Part shown: positions 1-9,188 of the stretch, one piece after another
Numbering within the stretch: position 1 is the first letter of the stretch
How the letters are laid out: the number at the start of each line of letters is the position of its first letter
Translations under genes and position numbers: made by a program
The notes under the pieces: model-generated
The model's input: only the letters and a program-made list of their open reading frames with translations
Database searches by the model: none
Told to the model about the DNA's origin: nothing
Origin: Providencia rettgeri
Lineage (GTDB): Bacteria; Pseudomonadota; Gammaproteobacteria; Enterobacterales; Enterobacteriaceae
Reading direction: 5' to 3'
Length of the DNA: 64,000 bases
NCBI RefSeq assembly: GCF_023205015.1
Contig: NZ_CP096258.1
Span: forward strand, 1,798,001 to 1,862,000

Positions 1-890
1 ATTGCAGCGGCCTGTGTGGTCGTTGCCGTTGGCATCATACTAACTGGCATCGTTGTTGTGTGCTGTGAAGATGCGGTGGTAAACGCGCCCGTTTCAGTTT
101 GTAGCGTAAATGCACCTTTTGCGGTCTGGTTTAGGGCATCGCTTGATACGTTTTGTAGGTTCAATATGGGCTCTTTATCACTCACTTTTTTATTCAATGG
201 CATAAAATCCGCAGTTAAATTTTTGCCACGTATTTCGCGTTGGTTATCAAGGGGAAAATGAGATTGGTCACGACGCTCTTCTTTTTCATTCTTAATAAAT
301 ACCCCAAGTTCCGGGCTGTCTTCTTCGCCTGCTAACTGTAGCTGTGAACCTTCAAGGTGTTTGCCATCATCGTCATTAATGATGCCATTGGTATTATCCG
401 TTAAATGCTGCATTTTTTGAGTAAACGCGCCTAAAACTGGATGGGATTCAGTTTTGATTGCCGTATTCGCCACCGTTTGCACTTGGCCAGTTAATGACTG
501 TTTTAAGTTATTTAGCCACGCTTGCTCGTTGGCATCTTTGCCTGTCAATAACTCAGTATTAAGTGCAGTTTGCACGCTATCGGCACGCAGGCTACGGCTA
601 AAATTCAGTTGTTCAATCGTGTTTTCAGCATTTTTTTGCCCAACTTGGGTTTGTTCAACCGTTTCTTTACTCGCTATTGCCAGTTTGTTGTCAACAATGT
701 CTTTGTTAAGCGCTTCTTCATTGACTGGTTGATTGGCGACATGTTGTTTTTCAATCGGTTGCTGGTTATCAAGCATGGCTTGGAAGGGAAGCGCAGGGGC
801 TTGATTTTCATCAGTGCGCGATTCATTTTGTTGGGTATTATTGTTTTTAGTTGATGACGCAGTTGGCACATTCAGGGCATTGATATCCAT
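1..890 (-). CDS. fliK: Flagellar hook-length control protein FliK, N-terminal part (3' end outside window)
   Basis: The frame is open from the ATG at 890 to the left window edge, about 296 codons with no stop, so the gene is partial. The visible part is a low-complexity, Gln/Asn/Thr-rich hydrophilic region, as expected for the N-terminal part of FliK, the secreted molecular ruler that measures hook length and switches FlhB export specificity. The conserved C-terminal domain is not in view, so identification rests on position: the start abuts the fliJ stop (fliJ ends at 891) at the end of a fliFGHIJ run, where FliK sits in enterobacteria. FliK N-termini diverge quickly, so the sequence match alone is weak; context makes it likely. 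Confidence 0.85.
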   Translation of the reverse strand, partial: MDINALNVPTASSTKNNNTQQNESRTDENQAPALPFQAMLDNQQPIEKQHVANQPVNEEALNKDIVDNKLAIASKETVEQTQVGQKNAENTIEQLNFSRSLRADSVQTALNTELLTGKDANEQAWLNNLKQSLTGQVQTVANTAIKTESHPVLGAFTQKMQHLTDNTNGIINDDDGKHLEGSQLQLAGEEDSPELGVFIKNEKEERRDQSHFPLDNQREIRGKNLTADFMPLNKKVSDKEPILNLQNVSSDALNQTAKGAFTLQTETGAFTTASSQHTTTMPVSMMPTATTTQAAA

Positions 891-1334
891 TTATTGAGGT
901 CTCCGTAAAGTTGCTCGCTGAGCAAACTCGTCCATTTGTTTTTGTTCTAAGCGGTTTTGACGTTGGTATTCAGTATGTTCAGCACGTTGAATTAATGTGT
1001 CGAACGCATTGACACGCTGTTGTTTTTCTTGCCAATGACGATTAGCTTCACTAACGCGTTGTTCCCATAAGTTTAGCTGCTGTTGCTGTTGTTCGATGGT
1101 CAGCTCCAATGTGACCAAAAATTGCTGATAATTCTGCCACTTATCCGATTCCATACCCGTATGTAAAGTTTGGTTGAGCTTTTGACGATACTCGGATTGG
1201 TAGTTTTCCAACATATTCAGTTGCTGCGCCATTTGTGTATGGGTTTGGCGCACTTGAGCTAACACCTTAGCCGCTTCTTCTGAGGCTTCGACGGCTAAGG
1301 TGAGTAATGTTGTTAAGGCATTATTTTTGGCCAT
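891..1334 (-). CDS. fliJ: Flagellar export chaperone/ATPase stalk protein FliJ
   Basis: A 147-residue, almost entirely alpha-helical and Gln/Glu-rich protein, the length of enterobacterial FliJ. It matches the E. coli protein through the middle (NYQQF near residue 67) and especially the C-terminus (KQMDEFAQRA). FliJ is the coiled-coil stalk that inserts into the FliI hexamer and couples ATP hydrolysis to proton-driven export through FlhA. It lies 11 bp downstream of fliI and immediately before fliK, so it is part of the fliFGHIJK operon. Confidence 0.95.
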   Translation of the reverse strand: MAKNNALTTLLTLAVEASEEAAKVLAQVRQTHTQMAQQLNMLENYQSEYRQKLNQTLHTGMESDKWQNYQQFLVTLELTIEQQQQQLNLWEQRVSEANRHWQEKQQRVNAFDTLIQRAEHTEYQRQNRLEQKQMDEFAQRATLRRPQ

Positions 1335-1345
1335 TTATCCCCTCG

Positions 1346-2710
1346 TTATTCGTTGGGAACCACTTGAGTGAGCTGATCACATGCGGTTTGATAGTCACAT
1401 CGTTCATCAATATCCTGCTGCAAAAACGTCGACATCCGCGGATAATACTGAATTGCCGTATCTAACATAGGGTCACTGCCCATGGCATATGCGCCTACGT
1501 TAATTAAGTCTCGGTTACGTTGGTAACTGGAGGTTAACTGTTTGAAACGTTGTATTTTTCGGTAATGCTCTTTAGGAATGAGTTCAGTCATTGCTCGGCT
1601 GATGGATGCCTCGATATCAATCGCAGGGTAGTGCCCTGACTCTGCCAAGGAACGTGAAAGGACAATATGACCATCCAAAATCGCCCGAGCTGAGTCGGCG
1701 ATCGGGTCTTGTTGGTCATCTCCCTCAGTTAAAACGGTATAGAAGGCTGTAATTGACCCACCATTTTTCCCATTTCCTGCCCGCTCAACTAAAGCAGGCA
1801 ATTTGGCGAATACAGATGGTGGATAGCCTTTGGTTGCAGGGGGCTCGCCTACGGCTAACGCAATTTCACGTTGCGCCATACTGTAGCGGGTGAGTGAGTC
1901 CATAATCAGCAACACACTTAAGCCTTTATCGCGAAAATACTCTGCGATACGCGTGGCATAAGAGGCGCCTTGCATGCGTAATAGAGGGGACACATCGGCG
2001 GGTGCCGCAACGACAACAGCACGTTTTAAGCCATCAGCCCCTAAAATATTTTCAATGAAATCTTTAACTTCACGACCACGTTCACCGATCAACCCAACGA
2101 CGATAATATCGGCTTGAGTAAAGCGCGCCATCATGCCGAGTAATACACTTTTACCTACACCAGAGCCAGCGAATAGACCCATACGTTGGCCTCGGCCAAC
2201 CGTCAATAACGCATTGATTGCCCGAACACCGACATCCAATACACTGCTAATGGGCGTTCGTTCCAATGGGTTAATGGGGGGGGTAATTAAGGGGGCGCGT
2301 GTTTTTACCTCCAAGGGGCCTTTTCCGTCTAATGGGTTGCCTTGGGCATCAAGTACTCTGCCTAATAATTCATTACCAATGGGTAATAAGCGGCTGGTTT
2401 GCCCGTCATCTCCGGTTGATTGCGCATAAACACGCGCACCAGGAGCGATCCCCTCGAGGTCAGCTAATGGCATCAATAGCATTCTTGGGCCGTTAAAACC
2501 GACGACTTCACAAACCACCTCGTCTGAGCCGCCATTAATTGAGCGCTCAATAAAGCAAGTTGCCCCTAAAGGCATTTTAATGCCTTCGGCTTCCATCACT
2601 AAGCCGGTGATTTTTGTGAGGCGGCCATAACGGCGCACCATCGGGATCCCTTTCATCCGTGACTCTAAATCGTCCAACGAGGCAATCCAGCGTCCCAATC
2701 GTGCAGTCAT
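1346..2710 (-). CDS. fliI: Flagellum-specific ATPase FliI
   Basis: F1-beta-like ATPase of the flagellar type III export apparatus. A Walker A motif (AGSGVGKS) lies at residues 181-188 and a Walker B-like [10 protein letters not shown] further on; the highly conserved block [14 protein letters not shown] is present. I place the start at 2710 (MTARLGRW, matching the E. coli N-terminus and giving 454 aa) rather than at an upstream in-frame codon at 2740. This creates an ATGA overlap with the fliH stop (2707-2710), so translation is probably coupled. FliH regulates this ATPase and FliJ acts as its stalk; both flank it. Confidence 0.97.
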   Translation of the reverse strand: MTARLGRWIASLDDLESRMKGIPMVRRYGRLTKITGLVMEAEGIKMPLGATCFIERSINGGSDEVVCEVVGFNGPRMLLMPLADLEGIAPGARVYAQSTGDDGQTSRLLPIGNELLGRVLDAQGNPLDGKGPLEVKTRAPLITPPINPLERTPISSVLDVGVRAINALLTVGRGQRMGLFAGSGVGKSVLLGMMARFTQADIIVVGLIGERGREVKDFIENILGADGLKRAVVVAAPADVSPLLRMQGASYATRIAEYFRDKGLSVLLIMDSLTRYSMAQREIALAVGEPPATKGYPPSVFAKLPALVERAGNGKNGGSITAFYTVLTEGDDQQDPIADSARAILDGHIVLSRSLAESGHYPAIDIEASISRAMTELIPKEHYRKIQRFKQLTSSYQRNRDLINVGAYAMGSDPMLDTAIQYYPRMSTFLQQDIDERCDYQTACDQLTQVVPNE

Positions 2711-3435
2711 GAAAAGCTCTCCGGTGCATATAAACGGCACAACTCTTGCCAGCGTGTCGCCACAGTCATATCGATTTCACCGTCTTCTGCGACGACTCGG
2801 CAACCACCGAGATGCAATTTAGGATCTGCCACTAAGCGCCAACCATTTAAGTTGAGCAGGGAACCGAGATGCTGTTCAATCAATTCAAAATGATTTGGGT
2901 TGACGTGCAGTTCAGGCTGCCCTGCAAAAATTGGTTTTTGCTGCAGTAAATGGCTGATTTCTTCCAGCAAAGCGGTGCCATCACAAACGGTAGATTGCCC
3001 TAAGACTTGCTTCGCTGCGGTTAAAGCTATCTGCAGCAGCTTTGTGGTCACCACCGTATCAAAGGTATCAAGTGAATAATTAAATTCAGACAGCAATTTT
3101 TGCCATGTTTCAATCACGGGTTGTTGCATAGCGAGCGCTTGCTCACGCCCTTGTTCTTCTCCAGCTCGCAAGCCTTGCTCAAAGCCTGCTTGGTAACCTT
3201 CTTGCTGGCCTTTTTCATGCCCTTGTTGGAAACCAGTGCGCTGAGCATCTTCTTTAATGTTATCGAGCAAGTTAATTTGCTCTAACACTTCTTTCGGCTC
3301 AAGGCACGGGACTTTTGGCGCATCAGGCTCAGGGACATCGCTTAGTGCAGGGATACCTGAGTTGAGGTCCCATTGATTAAGCTCACGCAGTTGCCAAGGC
3401 TGCCATTGGTCATTTGGAATTGTTGACTTAGACAT
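2707..3435 (-). CDS. fliH: Flagellar assembly protein FliH (negative regulator of FliI)
   Basis: FliH binds FliI as a dimer, restrains its ATPase activity and tethers it to the C-ring protein FliN. The protein shows the hallmark glycine-repeat segment (repeated GxxxG spacing around [13 protein letters not shown], near residues 70-100) followed by the conserved C-terminal domain ending [16 protein letters not shown] choose the ATG at 3435 (MSKSTIP, 242 aa), because E. coli fliH also begins inside the last codons of fliG in a TATGTCT context. In-frame starts at 3441 or 3453 are possible. It overlaps fliG by 8 bp and fliI by 4 bp. Confidence 0.93.
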   Translation of the reverse strand: MSKSTIPNDQWQPWQLRELNQWDLNSGIPALSDVPEPDAPKVPCLEPKEVLEQINLLDNIKEDAQRTGFQQGHEKGQQEGYQAGFEQGLRAGEEQGREQALAMQQPVIETWQKLLSEFNYSLDTFDTVVTTKLLQIALTAAKQVLGQSTVCDGTALLEEISHLLQQKPIFAGQPELHVNPNHFELIEQHLGSLLNLNGWRLVADPKLHLGGCRVVAEDGEIDMTVATRWQELCRLYAPESFS

Positions 3436-4420
3436 AGACATCGTCTCCACCACCTATAGCGATTTCGCCTTTTTCGACTAAACGGCGAACGATAAGCAAA
3501 ATAGCTTTTTGTTCGTTTTCCACTTGGGACATACGCACAGGAGAGCGCGATTCCAAATCGTCGCGCACGATTTCTGCAGCACGAGCGGCCATATTGTTGA
3601 GGAAGTGGTCGCGCAGAGCTTGGTTGCTGCCTTTCAGGGCAATAACCAGTGAGTCTGTCGAAACATCCTGCAAAATACGTTGAATGCTGCGGTTGTCCAC
3701 CTCGATAAGGTTTTCGAATAGGAACATTTCGTCAATAATGCGTTGAGCCAGTTCACCATCGTAATCACGCATTGCATCGATAACGCTTTCTTCTTGCTGG
3801 CTTTTCATCAAGTTGATGATTTCTGCCGCAGTTCTCACGCCACCCATTTTGCTGCGTTTGAGGTTTTGGCCATCCAGTAAGTTGTTCAATACCTCGGTTA
3901 ATTCCGCTAATGCAGCAGGTTGAACCCCCCCAAAGGTGGCGATACGTAACATAATATCGTTGCGTTGGCGCTCTTCGAATAATTCGAGGACATCCGCTGC
4001 AAGGTTGCGTTTTAAGTGAACCAAAATGGTGGCGATAATTTGTGGATGTTCATCACGGATAATATCGGCAACGGTTTGGGGTTCCATATAGTTGAGGCTT
4101 TCGATCCCTGAAGTCGTTTCTTGTTTTTCAAAGATATCCTCAAGTAGGCTTGCAGCGCGTTCTTCGCCAAGTGCTTTCACCAATACAGAGCGCAGATAGT
4201 CATTCGTGTTGATATTGAGAGCCGCGAATTGGATCGCTGACTCTTCAAATTCCGTTAATACTTCTGCCAGTTCGTTATTTGAGATTTGGCGCATGTTTGA
4301 CACCGCCATACTCAATTGTTGAACTTCTTTAGGATTCAGGTGCTTAAAGACTTCTGCAGCCTGGTCTTCACCGAGCGTCATTAACATCACGGCGCTTTTT
4401 TCTGTTCCACTTAAACTCAT
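3428..4420 (-). CDS. fliG: Flagellar motor switch protein FliG
   Basis: Rotor protein that contacts the stator and the MS ring and transmits CheY-dependent switching. At 330 aa it is full length and closely matches E. coli FliG, including the central MEPQ and [16 protein letters not shown] segments and the [19 protein letters not shown] linker. The start at 4420 (MSLSGTEK) agrees with the family N-terminus and gives an ATGA overlap with fliF (4417-4420); the upstream codon at 4438 would extend into fliF coding sequence. Confidence 0.96.
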   Translation of the reverse strand: MSLSGTEKSAVMLMTLGEDQAAEVFKHLNPKEVQQLSMAVSNMRQISNNELAEVLTEFEESAIQFAALNINTNDYLRSVLVKALGEERAASLLEDIFEKQETTSGIESLNYMEPQTVADIIRDEHPQIIATILVHLKRNLAADVLELFEERQRNDIMLRIATFGGVQPAALAELTEVLNNLLDGQNLKRSKMGGVRTAAEIINLMKSQQEESVIDAMRDYDGELAQRIIDEMFLFENLIEVDNRSIQRILQDVSTDSLVIALKGSNQALRDHFLNNMAARAAEIVRDDLESRSPVRMSQVENEQKAILLIVRRLVEKGEIAIGGGDDVYV

Positions 4421-6102
4421 TGGGATTTTCCTAACCACTGACGGATAACCATTGCCACGATTTGTGGGTCTTTTTCTGCCATTTCACGTATGCGTTGGCT
4501 TTGGATCTCAGCACTAACGCGTTGACGAGTCAGGCGACGGCGTGTTTGCTCATCCATTTCTTCATCAATCGCTTCATCAACCACGAGCGGAGTTTTCAGT
4601 TGTGTGGCAACAAAAACCTCAGCTTCGGCTTGGGCTTGCTGTGTTTTACGGTATTTAACCCATTGTGGTTTGATACCAAAACGCCACATAAACCACGCAA
4701 TAATGGCAATAAGCAGTATTTTTCCGTAATCCAGAAGCTGAGCAATAAATTGTGGGCTTTCAAGTAACGAAGGCATTTCTTCAACTGGGGTTTCATTGGT
4801 AAACAATGAATTCGTAATGTTGAGAGAATCCCCACGTGCAGTGGAAAAGCCCATTGCTTCGCGTGTTAATGCTTCAATTTGTTGCAGCATCTCTGGCGGC
4901 AATGGCTTCATTTCTGGACCATTTTCACCATCTTGGGAATGGTAATTGACAATAACTGCGACCGAGAGCCTATCGACGACACCAATTTGCCGTTGGGTAT
5001 GACTAATTTTGCGATCGACTTCGTAATTTGTGGTTTCATCGCTTTGTGAGTTCGAAACGCTATTACGATTATTTGCCGTTTGAGCGCCATCTTTATTGTC
5101 TTTATTGGTTTCAATTGGTGCATTTGGCGCACTAACGGGTTGATTGGAAAGCGAACCGGGCACTCCACCTGTTCCGCCATTGTTATTTTGCATACTTTGG
5201 CTGTTTTGGCGGGAACGAATAGCGGCGCTGTCTGGTGTTTGGTTGGGCTTATATTCCTCTGAAGTTTGCTCAACTTTCGAGAAATCCATTTGTGCGGTGA
5301 CTTGGGCATGAATATTGGCACGACCGACTAACGGAGACAGAATATCTTCGATGCGCTGTTTGAGATGGGATTCCATCTCTTTGGTCATTTTAATTTGTGC
5401 GCTGTTTGCCGATTGCTGGCTATTATCGTTATTGGTGAGTAAGCGACCCGCTTGGTCAACAATAATGACATTACTGGCGGTTAGGCCTGTTACGCTACTC
5501 GATACCATATGGACAATGGCGCTGATTTGTCCCTCATCAAGCATTCTTCCCGGTAATAAACCGACCGTCACCGAAGCGGTTGGTAGCTTTTGCTCTCGCA
5601 CAAATAAGGTCGGTTTAGGAATGGCTAAATGCACCCGAGCACTTTGTACTGGGCTTAGTGATTCAATAGTTCGAGAGAGTTCACCCTCTAATGCGCGTTG
5701 GTAGTTGATTTGCTCACTAAATTGGCTGATACCAAATTGTTCTTTATCTAATAATTCAAAACCGGTATTGCCGCCTTTGGGTAAACCTGATTGAGCGAGT
5801 TTTAAACGTAATTCATGCACTTTATCTGCAGGAACTAAAATAGCGCTACCATTATCAGCAATTTGATAAGGCACATTCATCTGAGTTAGCTGGCCAACAA
5901 TATCGCCACCATCTTTAGCACTTAAATTGCTAAGAAGCACACGGTAGTCAGGGCTGCGTAACCAGAGGAGAAGGGCGACAATAATTGAAACAGCCGCAGC
6001 CGCCGCAATCATTAACGGTATTTTAGGATCAGCTTTAATCCTTTCAACTATAGAGGCAAAACCCTTTTTGGCCTCCCCCGTGTCTTTAGATGCGGCACTC
6101 AT
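4417..6102 (-). CDS. fliF: Flagellar MS-ring protein FliF
   Basis: Inner-membrane ring protein on which the rotor is built. At 561 aa it is about the usual length. One hydrophobic segment lies near residues 31-48 and a second near 455-475; between them is a periplasmic ring-building region with the conserved [17 protein letters not shown] and [14 protein letters not shown] blocks, then a hydrophilic Asn/Gln/Ser-rich stretch. The C-terminal cytoplasmic tail after the second membrane helix is the FliG-binding part. First gene of the leftward operon, with fliE divergent across a 246-bp gap. Confidence 0.97.
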   Translation of the reverse strand: MSAASKDTGEAKKGFASIVERIKADPKIPLMIAAAAAVSIIVALLLWLRSPDYRVLLSNLSAKDGGDIVGQLTQMNVPYQIADNGSAILVPADKVHELRLKLAQSGLPKGGNTGFELLDKEQFGISQFSEQINYQRALEGELSRTIESLSPVQSARVHLAIPKPTLFVREQKLPTASVTVGLLPGRMLDEGQISAIVHMVSSSVTGLTASNVIIVDQAGRLLTNNDNSQQSANSAQIKMTKEMESHLKQRIEDILSPLVGRANIHAQVTAQMDFSKVEQTSEEYKPNQTPDSAAIRSRQNSQSMQNNNGGTGGVPGSLSNQPVSAPNAPIETNKDNKDGAQTANNRNSVSNSQSDETTNYEVDRKISHTQRQIGVVDRLSVAVIVNYHSQDGENGPEMKPLPPEMLQQIEALTREAMGFSTARGDSLNITNSLFTNETPVEEMPSLLESPQFIAQLLDYGKILLIAIIAWFMWRFGIKPQWVKYRKTQQAQAEAEVFVATQLKTPLVVDEAIDEEMDEQTRRRLTRQRVSAEIQSQRIREMAEKDPQIVAMVIRQWLGKSQ

Positions 6103-6348
6103 AAATATTCCCTGCTTGGCAGACTACTAGACGGATGAAAATACTTTTGGTGAAACAATGTTATTTCCCTCTTCGTAACGTCACTTTTTCACTTTGCTAT
6201 TATTTCTTGTTTTTGAGGGTTCTAATGACGGAATCAGCCTATAAAATTGGTGTTATTTATCGGCTTCAAGTTAAAAAGGGTGTGATAGGGTAAACTGGCC
6301 AATATAGGTTAGTGAAAAATTCACAGTAATTAATGAGAAGAGAATCGA
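6103..6348. promoter_or_regulatory. Divergent fliF / fliE control region
   Basis: A 246-bp AT-rich gap between divergently transcribed class II flagellar genes. In E. coli and Salmonella the equivalent gap carries FlhD4C2-dependent promoters, so the same is expected here. I could not mark an FlhDC box with confidence by eye. A GAGAAGAG-type purine run just before 6349 is the fliE ribosome-binding site. Confidence 0.5.
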
Positions 6349-6660
6349 ATGACAGTTCAAGCGATTGAAGGGGTTATTTCACAATTAAATGTCGTGGCAA
6401 CCCAAGCCACTAACCCAATTAAACCAGCAATTGAGCCAGTTGGATTTGCGGATCACCTGGTTGCTTCTGTAAATCAAATTAATAAAACGCGTAATGATTC
6501 AGCGAAGCAAGTTGAAAACTTTACGTTAGGAAAGCAAGATATTTCCTTGAATGACGTGATGGTTGATATGCAAAAAGCGAGTTTAAGTCTGCAAATGGGA
6601 ATTCAGGTGCGTAATAAGCTGGTGGCAGCGTATCAAGAGATTATGTCTATGCCAGTGTGA
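6349..6660 (+). CDS. fliE: Flagellar hook-basal body adapter protein FliE
   Basis: A 103-residue protein that matches the FliE family, particularly the C-terminal half (SLNDVMVDMQKASLSLQMG followed by VRNKLVAAYQEIMSMPV). FliE joins the MS ring to the proximal rod and is one of the first substrates of the flagellar export apparatus. It stands alone on the plus strand, divergent from fliF, as in other enterobacteria. No flagellar gene follows it here; the next 5.9 kb are unrelated. Confidence 0.96.
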   Translation: MTVQAIEGVISQLNVVATQATNPIKPAIEPVGFADHLVASVNQINKTRNDSAKQVENFTLGKQDISLNDVMVDMQKASLSLQMGIQVRNKLVAAYQEIMSMPV

Positions 6661-6794
6661 TTTAGCTATCAGTTTGAATATGATAAATTGATTGCCTTGC
6701 TATTACTCTTTTGGGAAAGTGGTGGGGCATTTTTATTGCCAATAATAATCGGTTCGCATATTGTAATTAGGTACTAAAGTATAGGAAGAACAGT

Positions 6795-6911
6795 ATGAAA
6801 CAAATTATTGATAAGTGTTTTGTTATAGTTTCATTCGTGATTGTTGGTTTATCATTTGTATTTGCTGGCGGAATTCCGTTTGATCCAACTGAGAAAAATA
6901 GTCAATCATAA
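6795..6911 (+). CDS. Small hydrophobic protein, 38 aa
   Basis: A short open frame preceded by AGGAAG at 9-bp spacing and followed 24 bp later by a good intrinsic terminator, so it looks like a free-standing small transcription unit. The product starts MKQIIDK, then has one hydrophobic helix (about residues 8-25) ending in an Ala-Gly-Gly segment and a short hydrophilic tail. It could be a small inner-membrane protein or a secreted peptide with a signal sequence cut near VFA. I do not recognise a family. Confidence 0.5.
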   Translation: MKQIIDKCFVIVSFVIVGLSFVFAGGIPFDPTEKNSQS

Positions 6912-6934
6912 CTATAATGGATTACAAAATTTGC

Positions 6935-6957
6935 AAGCTGCGTGATGCGGCTTTTTT
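6935..6957 (+). terminator. Rho-independent terminator after the 38-aa ORF
   Basis: Stem AAGCTGC / GCGGCTT (7 bp, one G-U pair) around the loop GTGAT, followed directly by six T residues. Confidence 0.75.
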
Positions 6958-7115
6958 GTTATCTTAAATCCTACTTTATATATTGTTATGGGTCATTAGC
7001 ACTCATTTTACCAACGAAATATCGAAATAATAATTTAGAAAGCTGGAAAGTGCTGGTATGATTGGTAGGTATTTATACCTATTATTTTATGCGAACAAAA
7101 ACACAAGCAATCATT

Positions 7116-7328
7116 ATGAAACTAATTACCGCACTATTTTCTCTTTTCTTAATTACAGGCTGTACATTCACACCTTCTTTTGAACCTAATAAATCAACAT
7201 GGCCTAAACCGCATAAAGATATCCGCTCATCGGAACAAATAAAAGCCGATAGAGAAGCGGTTCGTGAACAACAGCGAGCCGTAATGAGAGGTGAAAGACC
7301 GGACTATGGTGTTTTTGATAGGTACTAA
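7116..7328 (+). CDS. Small lipoprotein, 70 aa, unknown function
   Basis: Starting at the ATG at 7116 gives a classic lipoprotein signal: MKLITALFSLFLITGC, with the lipobox ITGC placing the acylated cysteine near residue 16. The longer open frame begins at 7062 but would put a polar extension before the signal, so I prefer the inner start although its ribosome-binding site is weak. The mature part is charged, rich in Arg/Glu (an SEQIKADREAVREQQRAV helix). I do not recognise the family. It stands alone between intergenic stretches. Confidence 0.6.
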   Translation: MKLITALFSLFLITGCTFTPSFEPNKSTWPKPHKDIRSSEQIKADREAVREQQRAVMRGERPDYGVFDRY

Positions 7329-7620
7329 ACGTGAAAGTGTGCAATTTTCAGACTTTAAAAGGTTCAGATAAACAGCAAGTTATTTGTTTAGTGAACTGAC
7401 GTTAAAATAAAATTTGCCATTTAATTATAAGTGTGGCCTAATGTGTTCACTGGTTTGGATGTACAGGCCTATTTATGTTAGTCAGTTTTAAGATGTTCAC
7501 CATTAAGCGTTATCTCAGATACCTCTTCATTGCGAATTCCTTCTAATTAATTCCCATAAGTACCACAAGAACAAACCGCAACATGCCTTATGGCAATTTT
7601 AAAATATTAAAGGAAATTCT

Positions 7621-7833
7621 ATGTCTAATACAATGACTGGTTCAGTAAAATGGTTTAACGATGATAAAGGTTTTGGCTTCATTACACCTGCAGATGGTAG
7701 CAAAGATGTATTTGTTCATTTCTCTGCAATCCAAAGCGAAAGCTTCAAAACTTTAGCAGAAGGCCAACAAGTTACATTCACCATTGAAAATGGTGCGAAA
7801 GGCCCTGCAGCAGCTAACGTTATCGTTAAATAA
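7621..7833 (+). CDS. CspA-family cold-shock protein
   Basis: A 70-residue single OB-fold protein. Both nucleic-acid-binding motifs are intact: RNP1-like KGFGFI (residues 16-21) and RNP2-like VFVHF (30-34). These proteins bind single-stranded RNA and DNA and act as RNA chaperones. It resembles E. coli CspA most, but enterobacteria carry several paralogues and I cannot say which this is. The start has an AAGGA site at 7-8 bp spacing. A strong terminator follows within 25 bp, so it is monocistronic. About 290 bp upstream are free of genes and may hold the long 5' leader typical of cold-inducible csp genes. Confidence 0.95.
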   Translation: MSNTMTGSVKWFNDDKGFGFITPADGSKDVFVHFSAIQSESFKTLAEGQQVTFTIENGAKGPAAANVIVK

Positions 7834-7857
7834 CGATAAATTAAAAGCTAAGCATTC

Positions 7858-7884
7858 AAAACCTCGCCAAGTGCGGGGTTTTTT
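7858..7884 (+). terminator. Rho-independent terminator of the csp gene
   Basis: Ten-bp stem AAAACCTCGC / GCGGGGTTTT (one G-U pair) with loop CAAGT, running into a T tract. Confidence 0.9.
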
Positions 7885-7945
7885 CGTTTTGTTGTGTGCA
7901 CTTTTCAATAAGTATTAAATTAATATCACTTATAATGGATATCTA

Positions 7946-7980
7946 TATATCAAACAGTGAAACTGTCACCGTTTGATATA
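7946..7980. repeat. 35-bp near-perfect inverted repeat
   Basis: Arms of 15 bp (left TATATCAAACAGTGA; right arm its complement with one mismatch) flank the 5-nt spacer AACTG. It lies between the csp terminator and the 3' end of the entericidin-like gene, about 55 bp beyond that gene's stop. There is no T tract on either strand, so it is not a standard intrinsic terminator; it could be an RNA-stabilising hairpin or a protein-binding site. Confidence 0.7.
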
Positions 7981-8034
7981 CATGTAATTTTTACTAGAGA
8001 GGTGTTCATGTTTAAGGATGTTGACTATTAAGGG

Positions 8035-8166
8035 TCATTCAGCTGCTTTTTGTATGGCTTCGCCACCCGCTTCTATGTCTTCACCAACCCCTTTAGTGGT
8101 ATTACACGCACTTAAAGAGAATACAACCGCTAATGAACAGGCTAAAAAACAAATTTTTTTAATCAT
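8035..8166 (-). CDS. ecnB: Entericidin-like small lipoprotein, 43 aa
   Basis: Reading leftward from the ATG at 8166 gives MIKKICFLACSLAVVFSLSAC, a short signal with a lipobox (LSAC, Cys21), and then CNTTKGVGEDIEAGGEAIQ. This matches the mature part of entericidin B of E. coli (CNTTRGVGEDI..GG.AI), a small membrane lipoprotein of the entericidin A/B pair linked to stationary-phase lysis. A purine-rich AAGGAAGAAG ribosome-binding site precedes the start. An open frame on the opposite strand (8018-8251) is its shadow. Only one entericidin gene is seen, with no antidote-type partner beside it; the A versus B assignment is by the GVGEDI motif. Confidence 0.88.
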   Translation of the reverse strand: MIKKICFLACSLAVVFSLSACNTTKGVGEDIEAGGEAIQKAAE

Positions 8167-8659
8167 ATCTTCTTCCTTTCGTTATGTTCAATTACAGGCC
8201 ATAAGATATTTATTGTTCAAGTATAGCAGATGGATCAGAATGCAATTTTAACTTCACGTAATTTTATGATTTGATAATGCAAATTTCACCAGGCTATCAT
8301 CCTATTTTATCTCAATTTCCAGTTTTATAATCCAGTGATTCAGTTATTAAAAGTGAATCACATTAATTTTTTTAAAAAATAGGGTTTGTCTATTTTTGAT
8401 AACAGAAGGATGCAGAAAAATCCGAATTACACTTTGTAATTGTATTAATGAATGTTGATAAGGTCGATATTTGACCAGTTATATAAGCTTGGTTAATATA
8501 AAATGAAGCTTAATCTCAGAGGATTATCATTTTATTAACAATATTATCATTATTATATTTGTAAATATAAGTAAAGGTACTTAAGGTCCCTATCTGATTA
8601 ATTATTAGTTAAATCAAAATGTTATATCTTGCTGTTGAGGAAATTTAATGTAATATCGA
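8167..8659. other. Gene-free AT-rich interval
   Basis: About 490 bp with no convincing coding frame on either strand. It should contain the ecnB promoter at its left end and possibly a promoter for the short RNA candidate at its right end. No repeat or operator stood out. Confidence 0.5.
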
Positions 8660-8722
8660 ATTCGTTTGAAATTCCCTTGGTTTCATTGATTTATTTAAAC
8701 CGCCATATTGGCGGTTTTTTTT
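8660..8722 (+). ncRNA. Candidate small RNA (about 60 nt) ending in a strong terminator
   Basis: A strong plus-strand terminator (8697-8722) has no plus-strand gene upstream of it. About 40 bp before the hairpin is a plausible sigma-70 promoter, TTGCTG, 16 bp, TAATAT, which would start an RNA near 8660 of about 60 nt with a U-rich single-stranded region before the hairpin, the layout of Hfq-dependent sRNAs. The only nearby ATG is followed at once by a stop. I do not recognise it as a named sRNA. Alternatively the hairpin simply serves the convergent gene. Confidence 0.3.
8697..8722 (+). terminator. Strong hairpin with T tract
   Basis: Perfect 8-bp stem AAACCGCC / GGCGGTTT, loop ATATT, then a run of eight T on the plus strand. 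It also lies just beyond the 3' end of the minus-strand DUF1097 gene and could work in both directions, though the minus-strand T run is short. Confidence 0.85.
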
Positions 8723-9188
8723 AGCCGTTATTTGATGAGAATTTTTCAAATAACCAAAGTCCACTCCTCTTCATTGCAAAACCAAATAACACCCCGATAA
8801 GCAATGATTGAATGGTTACCAACCAAGCACCTTCAGCAGCAAAAATAGTACAGGTACCGACAAACGTACCGGGTATATAAGAAAGCCACTGTTTTTTCGC
8901 TTGTATGCACATCAAAAAGGCAACTATACCGGTAACAAAGTACCCTACAAAGTGAGGTAATTGTTGCAGGTAGCCACCGCTATGAAGGATCACTAACCCC
9001 CAAAATACGCCGCTACTGACAGTTAATGCGGTAATACCTAAGCCTTTAAGCCCATCTTTGGGGTAAGCAAAATACGCAGTACAGCCTAAAAAGCCGGCCC
9101 AGCCGATTAAACCTAAGCTATCTGCAACCCAAGCCCATACTCCAGAAAGAATGGCGGTTGTTAAAGAAAGACAAAATAGTAATTTCAC
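8721..9188 (-). CDS. DUF1097 family inner-membrane protein (YcdZ-like)
   Basis: A 155-residue protein with four or five hydrophobic helices. It matches E. coli YcdZ closely over its length, with shared blocks SLGLIGWAGFLGCTAYFA and VTGIVAFLMCIQAKK and a FGFAMKRSGLWL tail. The family's function is not established; it is a small polytopic inner-membrane protein. It is monocistronic, with the hairpin at 8697-8722 at its 3' end. Confidence 0.85.
   Translation of the reverse strand: MKLLFCLSLTTAILSGVWAWVADSLGLIGWAGFLGCTAYFAYPKDGLKGLGITALTVSSGVFWGLVILHSGGYLQQLPHFVGYFVTGIVAFLMCIQAKKQWLSYIPGTFVGTCTIFAAEGAWLVTIQSLLIGVLFGFAMKRSGLWLFEKFSSNNG

Noticed and set aside
4908..5321. 137-codon minus-strand frame within fliF
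   Set aside because: Same strand but a different frame of fliF, rich in Lys/Pro/Ile with no family resemblance; fliF is intact over this interval.
8018..8251. 77-codon plus-strand frame
   Set aside because: It is antisense to the entericidin-like gene, which has a lipobox, a family motif and a ribosome-binding site.
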